A DNA stretch of 64,000 nucleotides from Osmia lignaria lignaria (lineage: Eukaryota; Arthropoda; Insecta; Hymenoptera; Megachilidae), in NCBI RefSeq assembly GCF_051020975.1, contig NC_135039.1, positions 15,350,692-15,414,691 of the forward strand, given 5' to 3'. The notes under the pieces are model-generated. The model was given only the letters and a program-made list of their open reading frames with translations, ran no database searches and was not told the DNA's origin. Position numbers and translations under genes: made by a program. Positions 50,201 through 61,591 of the stretch are shown piece by piece (the first letter of the stretch is position 1; every line of letters starts with the position of its first letter).

Positions 50201-53200
50201 CTTTCCAATAGAATCAGTTTGATAACAAAGCAATTTATTTTTTGCTTTTACTAAAGTACAATTTTACTAAAAAGTGAAGTTGCAAGGTTTCCAATTGTAT
50301 TAAAAATTGCAAAATCTATTTCATCCTGAGTTGATAAACAGCATTTCTGTATTTGACATGTTGTAATTCAAACATAATTAATATAGGGGAGACTGGCTTG
50401 AAACCAGGACGTTAATGGTAAAACGTCATAATTTTAGAGAGAAGTCAAATTTAATAACGTTGCCAGAATATTATTCAATGAAAATCAAATAATCTTATTA
50501 GGATCTCCCAGAGACGATTTCCTTAGACGTAATAAGAGACACTTGAATGACACGCAATTGAAATCATAGCGAATGGTACCAATTTTGCGGTAATATGGAG
50601 ATAAGAACTTAAATGAATTAATATAAAATAATATGCTCGTTTTAACTGTAATATATTGTGGAAAATTATTAGCAATGTCATATAAAAATTCTTTGTTACT
50701 GAAATACGAGAGGTACCTTTTCCCCTAGAATTTCCCCTTTTTTCTCTAAAGAAACCTACCATACTCGGTACTGTACAAATTCTCCTCACGCATGTTCTTC
50801 ACAGTTAACAAAGGAAATGCAAGTTACTTAGCCAAACATGGTTATAACCGTGGCAACGAAAAACCGTGCTGATAATGGAATTCGTTACCGATTCATAGGG
50901 TATGACGTTTTCCGATTTTCACCGTATACACGTAAACGAAAGCAACGCGTCATGCCACTCGACTCGTTCTGCATTATTCATACAGAGCAACGTCGTGTCG
51001 CGTCGCATCTGCAAGTGCAAAAGGGGGATCATCTCATTATGCGTCTGCTGGTGAGCTCGCGGCTTTTACCCGACCCGTTGCGATTCCCTAACCGTTCCAT
51101 ATCGAATGTCTACGTACTTGCCGATGCACCTGCCGCTGTCCGTAAATTACACCACATGGCCAGGTATTTTAGTCAGATTTTATCGAAAGACGAACGATTC
51201 TATCCCCTATGCTTTCCTCTTTTCTGATCTGTCGCTTTTATGCATCTGCTTTTACATTTACAGTAAAACCTGGATAAATGCAACGAAAGAATGCTTGGAT
51301 AAGTGCAACATCGCTATCCCCTCCACTTAGGGGGATCCCCCTAGACGAACCGAGCCGCTCGACGAGAAAACCGTGTGATATGATCCGACTGTAATATCGG
51401 TGTGACTAATACTAATTGAACGATAAACTTTTTTTATTTTTAACTTTTTCTTAATGAAACTTTTACTAACGCATTTGTGAGATTTATCTGATTAAAATGA
51501 CACCAAACATGATATAATTTGAATTATATTTATAAACAATAGTAATAGAATAAACAACATAGAATTGACACCACGACTGAATATAAATGATGTCGGCTGA
51601 ATACAAAACATGTGTACGGACTCAGAATCGACACCACGCTTGGATAAATGCAACATTAAATGCCCAGAATCGACACCTCGCTTGGATAAATGCAACATTA
51701 AATGCCCAGAATCGACACCTCGCTTCGATAAATGCAACATTAAATGCCCAGAATCGCCACCTCGCCTGGATAAATGAAACCTTTGAAACCAGAGCCGACA
51801 CCGCGACTGGTTTTGATTTCGATCTCTGTTGCTTTTCGCCAACCTTTAACATCAATTTTAGCAAGTAATTATAATTGAAACTATATCGTGTTTGGTGCCA
51901 TTTTAATCAGAAAAATTTCACCAATGCGTTAGTAAAAGTTTCAATAAAAAAAAGTCAAAAATAAAAAAGTTTTATAGTTGAATTAGTATTAGTCACACCG
52001 ATACGTTTCGGCTCTTTCCTTTCATCATCGGACCTCTCTCTTTCTGCCGCTGTCTGTCCCTTTCTACGTTCACGCTTGGCTGGTCGTCGCGTGTAACCCG
52101 AGATTCGACACCTCGCTTGGATAAATGCAACCACTGGGTCCCAATCTTGGTTGCATTTATCCAGGTTTTACTGAATGATGGGAGACGTATAGGATGTCTT
52201 AAAACAAAAGGATACTATTTGTCAAACTTTAGAATAATAATTTTTTTTTCCTTTTTCGAATACTCCCCTGAATCATAAGTCAGAAACATATCAAGGTTTT
52301 CTCTTTTATTTCAATTTTACTTCATAAGTTTCCGAGTTAACTTTAGCAATGTATACATTATCGTATTTTACACTTTGCCCGTAACGTGTACATAGCTTAT
52401 TGTCATCCAACATTTTCGCTCTTGAAAATCACTCGGTCCGGCCAAAGTTTACCCCGTCGCTGTTGAAACTCTGTATGTAGGATCCGTTGAAAACTTGTAT
52501 CGCTGAAACAGATCGCTGAAATCGCAGACAAGTCGCGACATTCAGCGTGGTTTGCGTGCCAGTTCTACAGATATTAAACTTTACCGTGCAACTTTCTTCT
52601 TCTCTTATATATCGCGGCAGATTGCAACTTCTCGAAGCTGTAAGATTCGTATAGGAAAATTTGTCCATTAATCATACCGCGTGCTTCGTGGATCGCGAAC
52701 TATGGCTTCTGAATTTCATTTAAATAACGATGCTTTCGTGCACATTTTTCTTGATAAAATTTCATTAATGAAAATTAAACATTAAAATATGACGAGTTAA
52801 ATTGTCATAGAATTTTGAAGACGACCTACATTTCAAACTCGATACATTTTTAACGTCGTAAAAATGACTTTTCATAATATATTTGTCACAGCGCGGACAG
52901 AATGCGCTTATGACGTGTTAGCTTCCCAGTTAAAAGGCTGGAAGCCAGATCTATACGATCCTTTTTATACTATTTAAATTTGGACAGGTACGATCCATTA
53001 ATTATTAGCAAGGTACGATCCTATGTGTTGGCAGGATATTAGTCTAGAAAGGAACGGTACATATTGATCGAAGGTTCGTTCATTGAACCCCATCTTCACT
53101 CGGCTTTTGCTACTTTGGTACCTCTGAGCCATTTACATTTCCCAGCTGTCGCACAGTTTCGTTCTTCTTCAAGAAGAAGAACGAATACCGACCTCGTTAA

Positions 53201-56200
53201 AACTTGTACACCGTAGGATTCAAATTAGCAGTGAGGAACCAGGAAGACATCCCAAATGTTTTGCAAAGATCGATCCAAAGAATGAATAATTCAGGAACAA
53301 AGAGAGATCTTGATCAAACTTTCGGTCTGCAAATGGCCCTATTGAAAGTTCCTAATTATCTTATATAAGATTTGTAGTAATTTCAAGCTTTTTATCAAAT
53401 TAATAAATATTAAATAACCATTTGCCTAGCAACTAAAGAACTGCTTGTTGAAACACTCATAATTGAGGGGAATTTATTTCTAATAATTATTTATCACTAA
53501 CTGAAATTTTCTCTCACCTGTTATCTATCAGCCAGTACAACAATTTATTTTTAAATTAATGTTCAAGTTTCAGAAGCTGGAAAAATTTAGTAACCATCCA
53601 ACGTTTTTATGCAATTTAATAGTGTTCCACTCCGGCGAGGTTGATTAAAATTAAAAAGGTAATTCCATACTGTAGGATTGTAATTTTCCAGGGAACGTTG
53701 TAAATAATAATGAGCTGCTTAACCAGGTTTATTTCGGCACCGCGAAATCAATATCCCTGGTATGTATACCAGCAATAAGTACGGATTTCATATTCCCCGG
53801 CCAAGCTTTTATTCGACACCCAGTGCAATTTTAAATTAAATATCGGAAAATTCAAATTTTTTCCACCGGAAAAAAATGTCGCTTATCGCGGACAATATTT
53901 TTACTACCTGTAACCGGATAAGAAGATTAAAATATTGACTGACGGTTGAAGTGATTTATTCATTATAAGCGAAGTCAATTAACATTGACAAATTTATTTG
54001 AGGATTATCGCTATAAAAATAAATATGCCATGACAGTTACGTTGAATATATTAATACTATCTTCAATTGAACTGATTAATTTAGCAAGTTTGAAATTATT
54101 GAATTACGTTCAGATTACAGAGAATTTTTTTTTATACAAAATAGAGTTATCGTTAATTAAAAATTAAGAATTAATTTTCTTCAGTTTATCTCTGAAATTC
54201 AGATTTCTAAAACGATAGAAGAAATGTCCATAAGCTAGTTCGCTAGAGCGTTTTAGTTAAATCCTGTAGCAGTCTTGCAGCTCGTCCAATTAGTTACCAG
54301 CCGACATTGGACCCGGAAATTACAATGCACTGTCAACGACAGGCACAAAATAGGAGCGAATAGCTCTATACACGAGTTTTGCAAGCGAGCTGAAAGCTAA
54401 TAACATGTGAAATATCTAGCAATGAAATGACATCCCTGAATATGGGTTATTACTGTGAACTAACGCGTCCCGTTCTCGACGTATCGCGTAAATAACTTCC
54501 AATTTCTGCACGTTTTTCAATTTGCCCATGTTGCAATTATGAAGGTACAGCAAATAAACATATTATCAATTAGAAATTTTTGAATAATTGTATTGCGAAG
54601 TACATGGGTCAACTCTTGTTCAAATAATTTATTATGTAATGTAACTAAAAGTTAATGTAATGACAAATTGAATAATTGTTTCCCCGTTTTCTGTTACAGA
54701 ACCTGAAGAATCAGATCATGACGACGAATCTGTGGGTCGAACAGGTGAGCGACATTAATTTATCCCGTTAGTAGGAACGATGTAAGTAGATTAGACTGGC
54801 TTAATCTCTCGCGGATAAAATTACTTGTCGCAAGAAAATTTTCCCGCGTTGGAGATTAATTTTAATTATTCTGCCGCCACTCATTTTCGCCAGTTGCATT
54901 ACGAAAAGAATAATTCTCGAGTTAATGTTTTCTTGTTGTCGCCAACGATCGGTTAAAACGAGAATCAAAATTTGAGCGATATTTACGAGGACGAAATAAT
55001 ATTTAATATCATTATTAGAGGAGAATTAGAGAGGAAATTTCGGGTCAGCTCGAGTCAATATGGTAAAATGATAAAGCAATTTAATAAATTTAATAAGGAA
55101 GAATCTAAAACCGTATCTATAAAATTGAAAATGTTTATTCCTGACCTCCTATCGAATAGCTGACCAATTGGTAACATTGCATATGAAATGACTATGACTC
55201 CATACGTATACGAAAATTTTATGCATTGTTGGAGACATTGGGTACCAGCCATACAATTCCATATAAAGTTTTCCTGTTTCTTACATATAAATGGAAAACT
55301 TTTCCGCGTCAATATTGTGGCCACTCGACATTGCTTGCAATATTATTTTCAACTTTTGAATAAATACAGTGTCGAGAAAGAAACATAACTCAAATTAGAA
55401 ATTTTTGGAAAAATTTCTTATCGTTTATTTTCATTTTATAAAAATGAAACGTGAAATAAAAGAAGCCTATGTTTCAGGGCGGATTAATTAATCGTTATAC
55501 AATTATTATACTCGGAAATAATTTCTAATAATTTCTAACAGGCTGGTAATCATATCAAGTAATTTACAACGCAGTAATTACTTTGCTTGAGTAACACGTA
55601 GCCGTAAAAATGCTCGTCGTTCCATTCTGGCTTTTTACTCGAAAGAATTGAGAGACCAGTAAATGTAATTGAAGAATAATTAAGCGAGACCAATTAACAT
55701 CCTCATCCTCGTTCCGCGTGCAACTCGAGGAATGTCTTCAAAGATAAATCCCTTTAAATTCGTTAGACGTACACATGCAATTTATGCTCATGAACCTAGG
55801 AACATTCTCCTACTCTAAAGAGCAAATTAACTTTCCTTCTGAAGAATTTATGCTTTCGTTAATAAACGCTGGCTCGAGTAATGGCCGAGGTAAACACTCC
55901 CCCCATGTCGTGGGATTATTTTCATGAATTTATTAGTTTCAACCTCCTGACACTTTCACGAAAATGCCTTAGAAATTTTAACAGATAAATTACTGTATAT
56001 ACATTGACAAAATTTTTTTTTTTTAAATTTAATTTTGTACTTAATTCTTTTTAAATATTTTTCATATATTTTAAAAATATATTTCCAAAAATTTGGTCAA
56101 CGTACAAAGCAGCAGGACTGGTGAACTCGTACATACATCAGCACCTTTCTGCGGGTAGCATGGAATTGGTATAAATTTTAAAGGAAGCGAATCGAAAGGA

Positions 56201-58926
56201 AGCCTTAAAGGCATTTCAAAGGCAGGAGAAATGACACGATCGCAACGAAGGAACGGTGGTGGCGAACGTTTGTTTGCTAGAGCGGAAGGGTGTGAGGAAG
56301 AACCGTGGGTGGAGAAGGTTTCAGAGCGTTACACCGAGTCACATTCGTCTCGGTGTGCACTTATGCGTGTACGTGCGCTTAGGAGGTATTCCTACCGCGT
56401 CTCCCAGCGACACGCCATCCTTCAACGTCGAAACCACCCTCTTTAGCTTCCGACCAACCTCGTCCCAAGCGTTCGCGGCAACCTACCAGCTTGCTATGTT
56501 AGCTACAACCAGTTTGTCTTCAGCTACCACTCGCTACAACGAGTACACACGTCTAATACAGCCTAATGATGGAACTCCACCCTTGCGCCTTCTTTTTCAA
56601 TTCTCTCTTATTCCTGTTTCAAAAAATAAAAAAAATAAAAGTAATGGTATAATTAGCCGTTAATGAAAATGAAGAAAAATAATTTTAAAAATCACATTCC
56701 ATGCTCAGGACACTTTAGAAGAAATCTATGGAATATTAAGAAAAGGAAAGAAAAAAGAATTCATGTCTCTGATGAGGAGTGTAATTGGCACTTGCAGCCA
56801 GCCTAGATTGGAACAATGTGTCATTAATCCAGGTCATTGGTGAAAATCATATGATTCAGATCCCTGAGACCATGTCGGAATTCTCCGATGTGTTTCCTGA
56901 ACTAGCCGGACGTATCTGTGGTCGACAGGTGGTGGAATCGATAAGCCTGAAGAGGCTTCTGCTGTGGAGATTCAGGATCGCGTATCGATGACGGCGCCCC
57001 TTTTAACGGCCAGTCAATACATCGGAAATAAATTGCTAACAATAGTTGTTCACCGGTGCCCTTTAAATCTATGGACACGTCCTGACTATCTTTTTACTTT
57101 ATACCTCCGTTTCCTTTGCCATTGGTATCAGTTCCTTCCCTCTTTGTACACGGCCATCATCCTGAATTTCTCGCTTCGATTTCGTGCCATTCCGTGCACC
57201 TTGCCCCTTTTCTCACACCCCCGGTTCTTTATTCGATTTTCTTGGTCGATGTCCAGGAACAATCTGGCATTGATATAATAGATCATTTCAAGACCTATGC
57301 TTTGGATGATTCATTCTGCATACTGTTATGTTTTTCTATAGTTTCAACGTATTAATATTCGCAATTAGATCGTTAGACACACCGCACACCAATGTACTTC
57401 CATTACAGGGCCATTTCTAAACCATAACACGGTCCATTGGTTCCAATTCACCGCCACCGTTACAAGTATCCTGTTAACGCTCCTCGCGATACGGTTTTAC
57501 AGTTATCGATTTGCGAGCTAATATCAGGAATTATATCGAGCCTGTTCTTGATGTTATTAGAAGGATATCGAACGAGTAATTTTAGTGGAATATTAAACGT
57601 TTCGTAATAATTGCTTAGAACACAATGAATTAGAAATAGAGCTTTGCTTATTGAAACATCATCCTCCCAATATATTGATCGTTGTTTCGAATAATGTTAT
57701 GGTTATCAACATTTCATACGAAGATACTCGAACTTATTTTGTCGGAATGGAAAGTTTGGATTTATGTATTTGTCGAGTTCCTGCACGAAGAAACGGTGCG
57801 CGACGTTGTTTTCGCGAGCCAAGTCGATAAAGTCTGTTTCACAATTGAAGCGACCGCTTCTTTGATACATTTCATTCTTTGTTCGATGGAAATATACGAA
57901 GATTGAAAAGTTCTCTGACAACCGTAGCTGTGATTAAATGTTCCATTTTTCACCGTATCTTCGGTGTATTCGTTTCTCCTCTTAATGAAGATTTTAATTA
58001 AATTTTTATCAATTACAATAGATATAATTACGAAGCGATCGTAATTGGAATTGTTCGGGATTCGAGAACGTAAATTTATCCGACAATGAGTGTAAAAAAT
58101 AATGATGACATCGGTGAGGTGTCGTCCTAAGCGTTCCACAGTAAATTTCATTAACCTACTTTCATAACGATGAAGATTTTAACGCTGAAATTCGTTCTTG
58201 ACTTCACGCTGCCACGAACAGTTTTATTTTAACTGCGACAGGCTCCGTTTTTGCAACAAACATTTGTATATATTTCCACCTGCAGTTTCCATTTTCGCCT
58301 GCCATATAATACAACGAAGAGCGCAATAAAATTCTGCGAGCTTAAAATTTCTAGGAACGAAGCGTTTTTAATATTTATATATTAAAAGTTGAATTTCGAA
58401 ATAAATATAAAGCTTGTAAAAAATATTTTAATAATAATCGACAAGAATTTCATTTTTAATACGCTATTTTGTAATCCACAAAAATTCAAAGATTGATATT
58501 TTAATATAATTTTTTTCTTTTACTAACAAGAATATTTTTTGCATATTTTCATTCAAGCTGATTGCTGAAGGTTTTAAAGGATCTGGGATTCTGAAATTTT
58601 TTGGGTTTGGAATATTAAAATTTTTTAATTTTCTAACTTTGGAATTCTGATATTTTGAAATAATTAATAATGGAAGTAATTACAGTAATTACTACTAATC
58701 GCATGCTCTGAAAATTAATCTAGGATATAATACTAGTTTATCTAAGTGTCGCCGTATCGATATTGAAAAATACGGATCAATAATATTGTTATATTTTTTG
58801 TGTTGGCTGTTTCAAGTCATGGTACGACTACAAGCTGCGATGGGAGCCGAAGGAATACGGTGGTGTTCACATGCTACACGTGCCGTCCGACCACATATGG
58901 CGGCCCGACATAGTCCTCTACAACAA
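31994..58926 (+). CDS. Nicotinic acetylcholine receptor alpha subunit (alpha4-like), 5' part
   Basis: This is a subunit of the pentameric acetylcholine-gated cation channel of insect central synapses, the target class of neonicotinoids. Coding exons 31994-32200, 54700-54744 and 58817-58926 give 120 codons plus two bases. Residues 1-26 are a signal peptide (hydrophobic VWFLSALVVHGAVAG). The mature start NPDAKRLYDDLLSNYNKLVR is the insect nAChR-alpha hallmark. N50-T-S is a glycosylation sequon. NLWVEQSWYDYKLRW carries the loop D Trp, and HIWRPDIVLYNN carries the loop A Trp and Tyr. An in-frame TAG at 31973-31975 fixes the start. The 45- and 110-nt exon sizes match conserved nAChR exons 3 and 4. 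The Cys-loop, the vicinal Cys pair that defines alpha subunits, and M1-M4 lie outside the window, so alpha, and especially alpha4 rather than alpha1/alpha2, rests on recalled similarity. Confidence 0.9.
35173..35250 (-). pseudogene. tRNA-like 3' fragment ending in oligo(T)
   Basis: On the minus strand GGTTCAAATCCCGTCGAATG contains a Pol III B-box-like core (GGTTCAAATC, complement of 35201-35210), and shortly after it comes an 11-base T run (complement of A11 at 35173-35183). The T-stem does not pair properly and no clear A box precedes it, so it is not a working tRNA. It resembles the units at 61.4-61.6 kb and 63.7 kb. Confidence 0.4.
41032..41675. repeat. Tandem duplication, two 322-bp copies nearly identical
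   Basis: Copy one is 41032-41353 and copy two 41354-41675. By eye they differ at only about two positions (AAAAAAAAATTGC vs AAAAAACAATTGC; GTAGTAATTAATA vs GTAGTATTTAATA). Each holds a GC-rich core with the perfect hairpin CGCTAGGG-AA-CCCTAGCG. The near identity implies a recent duplication or gene conversion. There is no open frame. Confidence 0.95.
44222..44404 (+). pseudogene. Possible C-terminal remnant of a Tc1/mariner-like transposase
   Basis: The frame ends ...RNIEEAIEGVNAEVLK...KSLCIDTTWK, which has the spacing of the C-terminal region of insect Tc1/mariner-type transposases (helix with E-A-I, V/I, E-V-L, then L-C-I-D). No catalytic DD(E/D) motif was found upstream and no terminal repeats were resolved. 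The match is by recalled pattern only and could be chance. Confidence 0.25.
47588..47656. other. Compact multi-hairpin sequence in receptor intron 2
   Basis: Outer arms GTGCAGAC (47588-47595) and GTCTGCAC (47649-47656) are exact complements. Inside, GCAGACGAT-AGCC-ATCGTCTGC (47590-47611) is a perfect 9-bp stem with a tetraloop, and TTAACCAC/GTGGTTAA (47613-47638) a second stem. The outer stem and the first hairpin use overlapping bases, so they exclude each other. Three perfect stems in 69 bp are unlikely by chance in AT-rich intron DNA. Confidence 0.5.
51328..51343. repeat. Perfect 16-bp palindrome TAGGGGGATCCCCCTA
   Basis: Self-complementary throughout, lying between the outer and inner inverted repeats of the MITE on its left side. 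It is far GC-richer than its surroundings. Confidence 0.9.
51623..51790. repeat. Four tandem 42-bp units containing the MITE end motif
   Basis: Units start at 51623, 51665, 51707 and 51749. Each carries CAGAATCGACACCTCGCTTG then GATAAATGCAAC, the latter matching the terminal repeat of the host element. The fourth unit is diverged. Because 42 is a multiple of three they give repeated peptides in open frames on both strands, which are not genes. Confidence 0.93.
53158..53185. repeat. 28-bp palindrome, 13-bp arms, in receptor intron 2
   Basis: TTCGTTCTTCTTC, AA, GAAGAAGAACGAA. Contains the TTCnnGAA arrangement of heat-shock elements with extra GAA/TTC units. Could extrude as a hairpin or bind HSF; no further support. 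Confidence 0.7.
54700..54744 (+). CDS. nAChR exon 3 (45 nt, loop D)
   Basis: The acceptor TTCTGTTACAG precedes AACCTGAAGAATCAGATCAT; the exon ends GAACAG before GTGAGC. Its 15 codons read NLKNQIMTTNLWVEQ in phase 0 at both sides. The 45-nt size is the same in nAChR genes across animals. It lies 22.5 kb from the previous exon. Confidence 0.95.
54745..58816 (+). other. Receptor intron 3, 4.1 kb
   Basis: Looked for an alternative copy of exon 4, which is known in insect alpha4 genes, and saw none. A GC-richer segment at 56.2-56.6 kb has open frames in two phases without a domain; it includes the hairpin ACACCGAG/CTCGGTGT near 56.33-56.36 kb. The rest is AT-rich. Confidence 0.7.
58817..58926 (+). 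CDS. nAChR exon 4 (110 nt, loop A)
   Basis: The acceptor TTTCAAG precedes TCATGGTACGACTACAAGCT; the exon ends TACAACAA before GTGAGTCTG. It reads SWYDYKLRWEPKEYGG, then a segment ending HIWRPDIVLYN, and a split Asn codon (AA|). The next exon should begin with C or T and encode Ala-Asp-Gly. It was not found before 64000. Confidence 0.95.
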
Positions 58927-61236
58927 GTGAGTCTGTCTGCTTCTTTGTTCTGTATTCTAATTACATCTTCTATAGTTTCTCATTACATACTCTATATACA
59001 TATATAATAGTAGTGGTACAGCATGCTACTGGATATATATATACAAATCGTCTGAATGCTCGTTTCTTCAATAAATCGTTCAATTAAATTAATTTGAAAA
59101 AATTGATAGGATCCGAAAATATTTTATATTAATTAAATTTTGCGATATCTACAAGGGACAGCGAAAATTCAATTTTGTCAGCAAAAGAAAATATATTTTG
59201 GTAATTTTAATTGTAATAATTTATGAGCTATTAAAAACTAATTAATTTCATCCATCAACTTCAAGTAGCGAAAGTGTTAATATATGAAAAACGTGAGTAA
59301 ATAAAAGGAGTGTAACTTGATTATCTGTCAAACAGTTTTGTATCTAAATATTTCCGCGTGCACACGTTTTGTCGCATGTTATATCGCGAGAAACAAAGGA
59401 AGGAAGAAACGAGCGTCCACTCGACTTAATAAGAGAGGTACCATCGTCGTGCATATTGCATTTCAAAGTAGAACAGTCTATTTGATGTCAGAGTGCATCT
59501 CATATCGCGACGTCATCCCGAAAGTTACGGAAAAATGTGAGCTGTTTACTTGAAATTGAACCACCAGCTTGCCAGCGCGAACGTTGAATGAAACTTATCA
59601 CCCATTCTAATCTATTTCTAGCGACATCATTTTGTTTATCTGTTTACCTATACTACTGTTCACGTTCGTTTCATTTCGAGAGGGAACAGAAACGAATCTC
59701 ATCGATGGACGTATTATTTGTGCTGTAATTAAAAGCGTATTTTTGATACAATTTTAAAATACTTCAAGGGTTGCTGTTAATGATTCTTAATAAATAACAG
59801 CAAAATGGAATTATTATTTTTTGTCTAAATTTAGGGGGTTGTTATTAATTCTTTCTACCTAATTTAATATAGGCCATATTGAACAATAAAAAATTTATAT
59901 TCTCCATTTTTCTCTGTACTTCAAGTTCAATAAGATCATTATTTTCCCTCTACCAGAATATTTGCCCCCTTTATCACGCATTTACCACCGCCATCAGCAC
60001 TTGTAATACCTCTATCGCAGATTCGTCCAACAAACAAATTCCAAAAAGGAAAAAACCATGATAATTTAAACGAAGGCAGCTGTGGTTCAAAGTTTCACAG
60101 CCATCCTTCATTTCCGCGTACACATATTTGCGTAACTTATTAAAACGAGCCGGAGCCAACGAGCCTGTTCACCAGTCTTTTCCCTCGGTTTTTGGCTCGT
60201 GCTCGACACTCACGGCGTGCTCTCTATGTAGCCACCGGATAGATTATTATTCATATCGCATGAAACATGGGCGCTGCGGCGAATGTTCGTGTGAATGGTT
60301 CTTTACGAACGGGCCTAGGTCACGAGATATAATACGTTTTACTTTGTTAACTGTCGCGAACAACCACCATACGGTACCTTTACGATCAGCTCCTTCAGCA
60401 ATTCGAACGAGCACCGACCACGCGTCACGAGCTTCGGCTGTAAACGTGAAACATCCATACAAACACGAGCTGAAAGAAATCGTAACGATACGAGGACGTT
60501 TTCTCGTTCCAAATATGCTCCCTTTCGATAAGGGGAGCATGTAAAACTGAGATTATCGTATTACCGCAAGTTTCAGAACAGCGGGCTCTTATTTCGATCG
60601 CACAATGGGGAAAGTATAATACTTTCACTCTGATCTTTATGTTTATTGTATGGAATTTTAGGAGAAATTTGTATTCGGTATTGATTTATGTTTAAAGAAA
60701 GGATCTTTAGGGGTTTATAATGCTTAGTATTCTAAGAGAAGGTTTTCAACCCTTCAACCCTAAATTTCAACCCTTTTATGTCAACGTCGCTGTTCGACTA
60801 TCGGAGTTTCTCAGTTTCCCTGCGTGAAGATTCCAAGATCAATTCAGACTTAGGCCGTCGCTTCTATTGTTTATTGTTTATAACAATCATCGAATAGATA
60901 CTGAACACTTATACTAAGTCTTTTGATATCGATTATAATTTTTTATCGTATTAAAACCTCTCTTCAATTCTTTGAATTAACATATCTTCCAAGCTGATTT
61001 CTTTATTTACAGAAAGCATTCATTTTGGAATCTAGTATTGAAGTAAGTATTTTTCTTCATTCTTATCGATGAACACTATAAACCTCTAAAATCTTAGAAT
61101 AAATCTTTTTGTACATACGCCTGATACAGTGAAAGGGTTATTATTCTTAAATTCTTTAATTTGTAAAACATTGCTAAAATTGAATTATTTGATCTTACAA
61201 GGGGAACTACCCAAGTGTTACACTCACTTATTAATG

Positions 61237-61409
61237 AAACTTTGCCAGCTTGTAGAGCTCGTCGAGCTGAACACGCCTATACCCTGTTTTGTTAGTTAAT
61301 TAAAGTTAGTTACTACTTACATTGAGAAGTATGACAGACTCACATATACAATTCGCAATCTAGAGATCCACGGTTCAAATCCTTGGTTCTCAACATTTTT
61401 TTTTTTTTT
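61237..61409 (+). mobile_element. 173-bp tRNA-like insertion with 6-bp target duplication
   Basis: TTAATG occurs at 61231-61236 and again at 61410-61415, and the palindrome's arms align only when the DNA between is removed. The insert ends with a B-box-like GGTTCAAATCC (61372-61382), GGTTCTCAACA and a 16-base T run. A SINE-like unit ending in T rather than A, or one inserted by a different mechanism, is implied. Confidence 0.65.
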
Positions 61410-61475
61410 TTAATGATAATTTGTCTCTTTTTGAATAATTATTACATAAAAATTATCATAAAAAAAAAAAAAAAA

Positions 61476-61591
61476 TGTTGGGAAGCGAGGATTTGAACCG
61501 AGGACCTCCAGTTTGCAAGTCACGGATCAGCTCCGTGGTTAAACATATGACACGTAATCTAAAGGTCCTCGGTTCAAATCCTGGGTTCCCG
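61476..61591. pseudogene. Two head-to-head degenerate tRNA-like sequences
   Basis: Plus strand: D-arm-like CAGCTCCGTGGTTAAACA, anticodon loop like CACGTAA (Thr-CGT if the tRNA frame is right, but base 33 is not T), then GGTCCTCGGTTCAAATCC with a B box, followed by T16. Minus strand: an equivalent TTGCAAA loop and GGTCCTCGGTTCAAATCC. The 3' halves are near-perfect inverted copies. Anticodon stems and T-stems mispair, so neither is a functional tRNA. Confidence 0.55.

Larger units (their letters stand above)
51261..52173. mobile_element. 913-bp palindromic pogo/Tigger-like MITE
   Basis: The left end CAGTAAAACCTGGATAAATG (51261 on) is an exact inverted match to the right end, a 24-bp terminal repeat. 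A second long inverted repeat lies inside: 51396-51530 against 51867-52002, about 135 bp. Both the CAG...CTG ends and their sequence resemble pogo/Tigger-type elements. TA precedes the left end; the right flank reads AA, so one copy of a TA target duplication may have mutated. No transposase frame exists. Open frames inside are an effect of the 42-bp repeats. Confidence 0.75.
32201..54699 (+). other. Receptor intron 2, 22.5 kb
   Basis: No nested gene is supported. It contains a tRNA-like fragment (35.2 kb), a 322-bp tandem duplication (41.0 kb), a possible transposase tail (44.2 kb), a multi-hairpin sequence (47.6 kb), a 913-bp MITE (51.3 kb) and a 28-bp palindrome (53.2 kb). Long first introns are usual in insect nAChR genes. 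Other open frames here are short and lack domains. Confidence 0.75.

Noticed and set aside
51623..51790. CRISPR-like repeat array
   Set aside because: Units are contiguous with no unique spacers, in a eukaryotic transposon.
51492..51868. Open frames with repeated 14-residue peptides on both strands
   Set aside because: Pure translation of the 42-bp tandem units inside a MITE; open in several frames.
56231..56663. Two overlapping plus-strand frames in receptor intron 3
   Set aside because: Different phases over the same GC-richer DNA, no nAChR similarity and no suitable splice boundaries.
61476..61591. Functional tRNA genes (Thr- or Cys-like)
   Set aside because: Anticodon and T stems mispair, position 33 is not T in one unit, and no intact acceptor stem could be formed.
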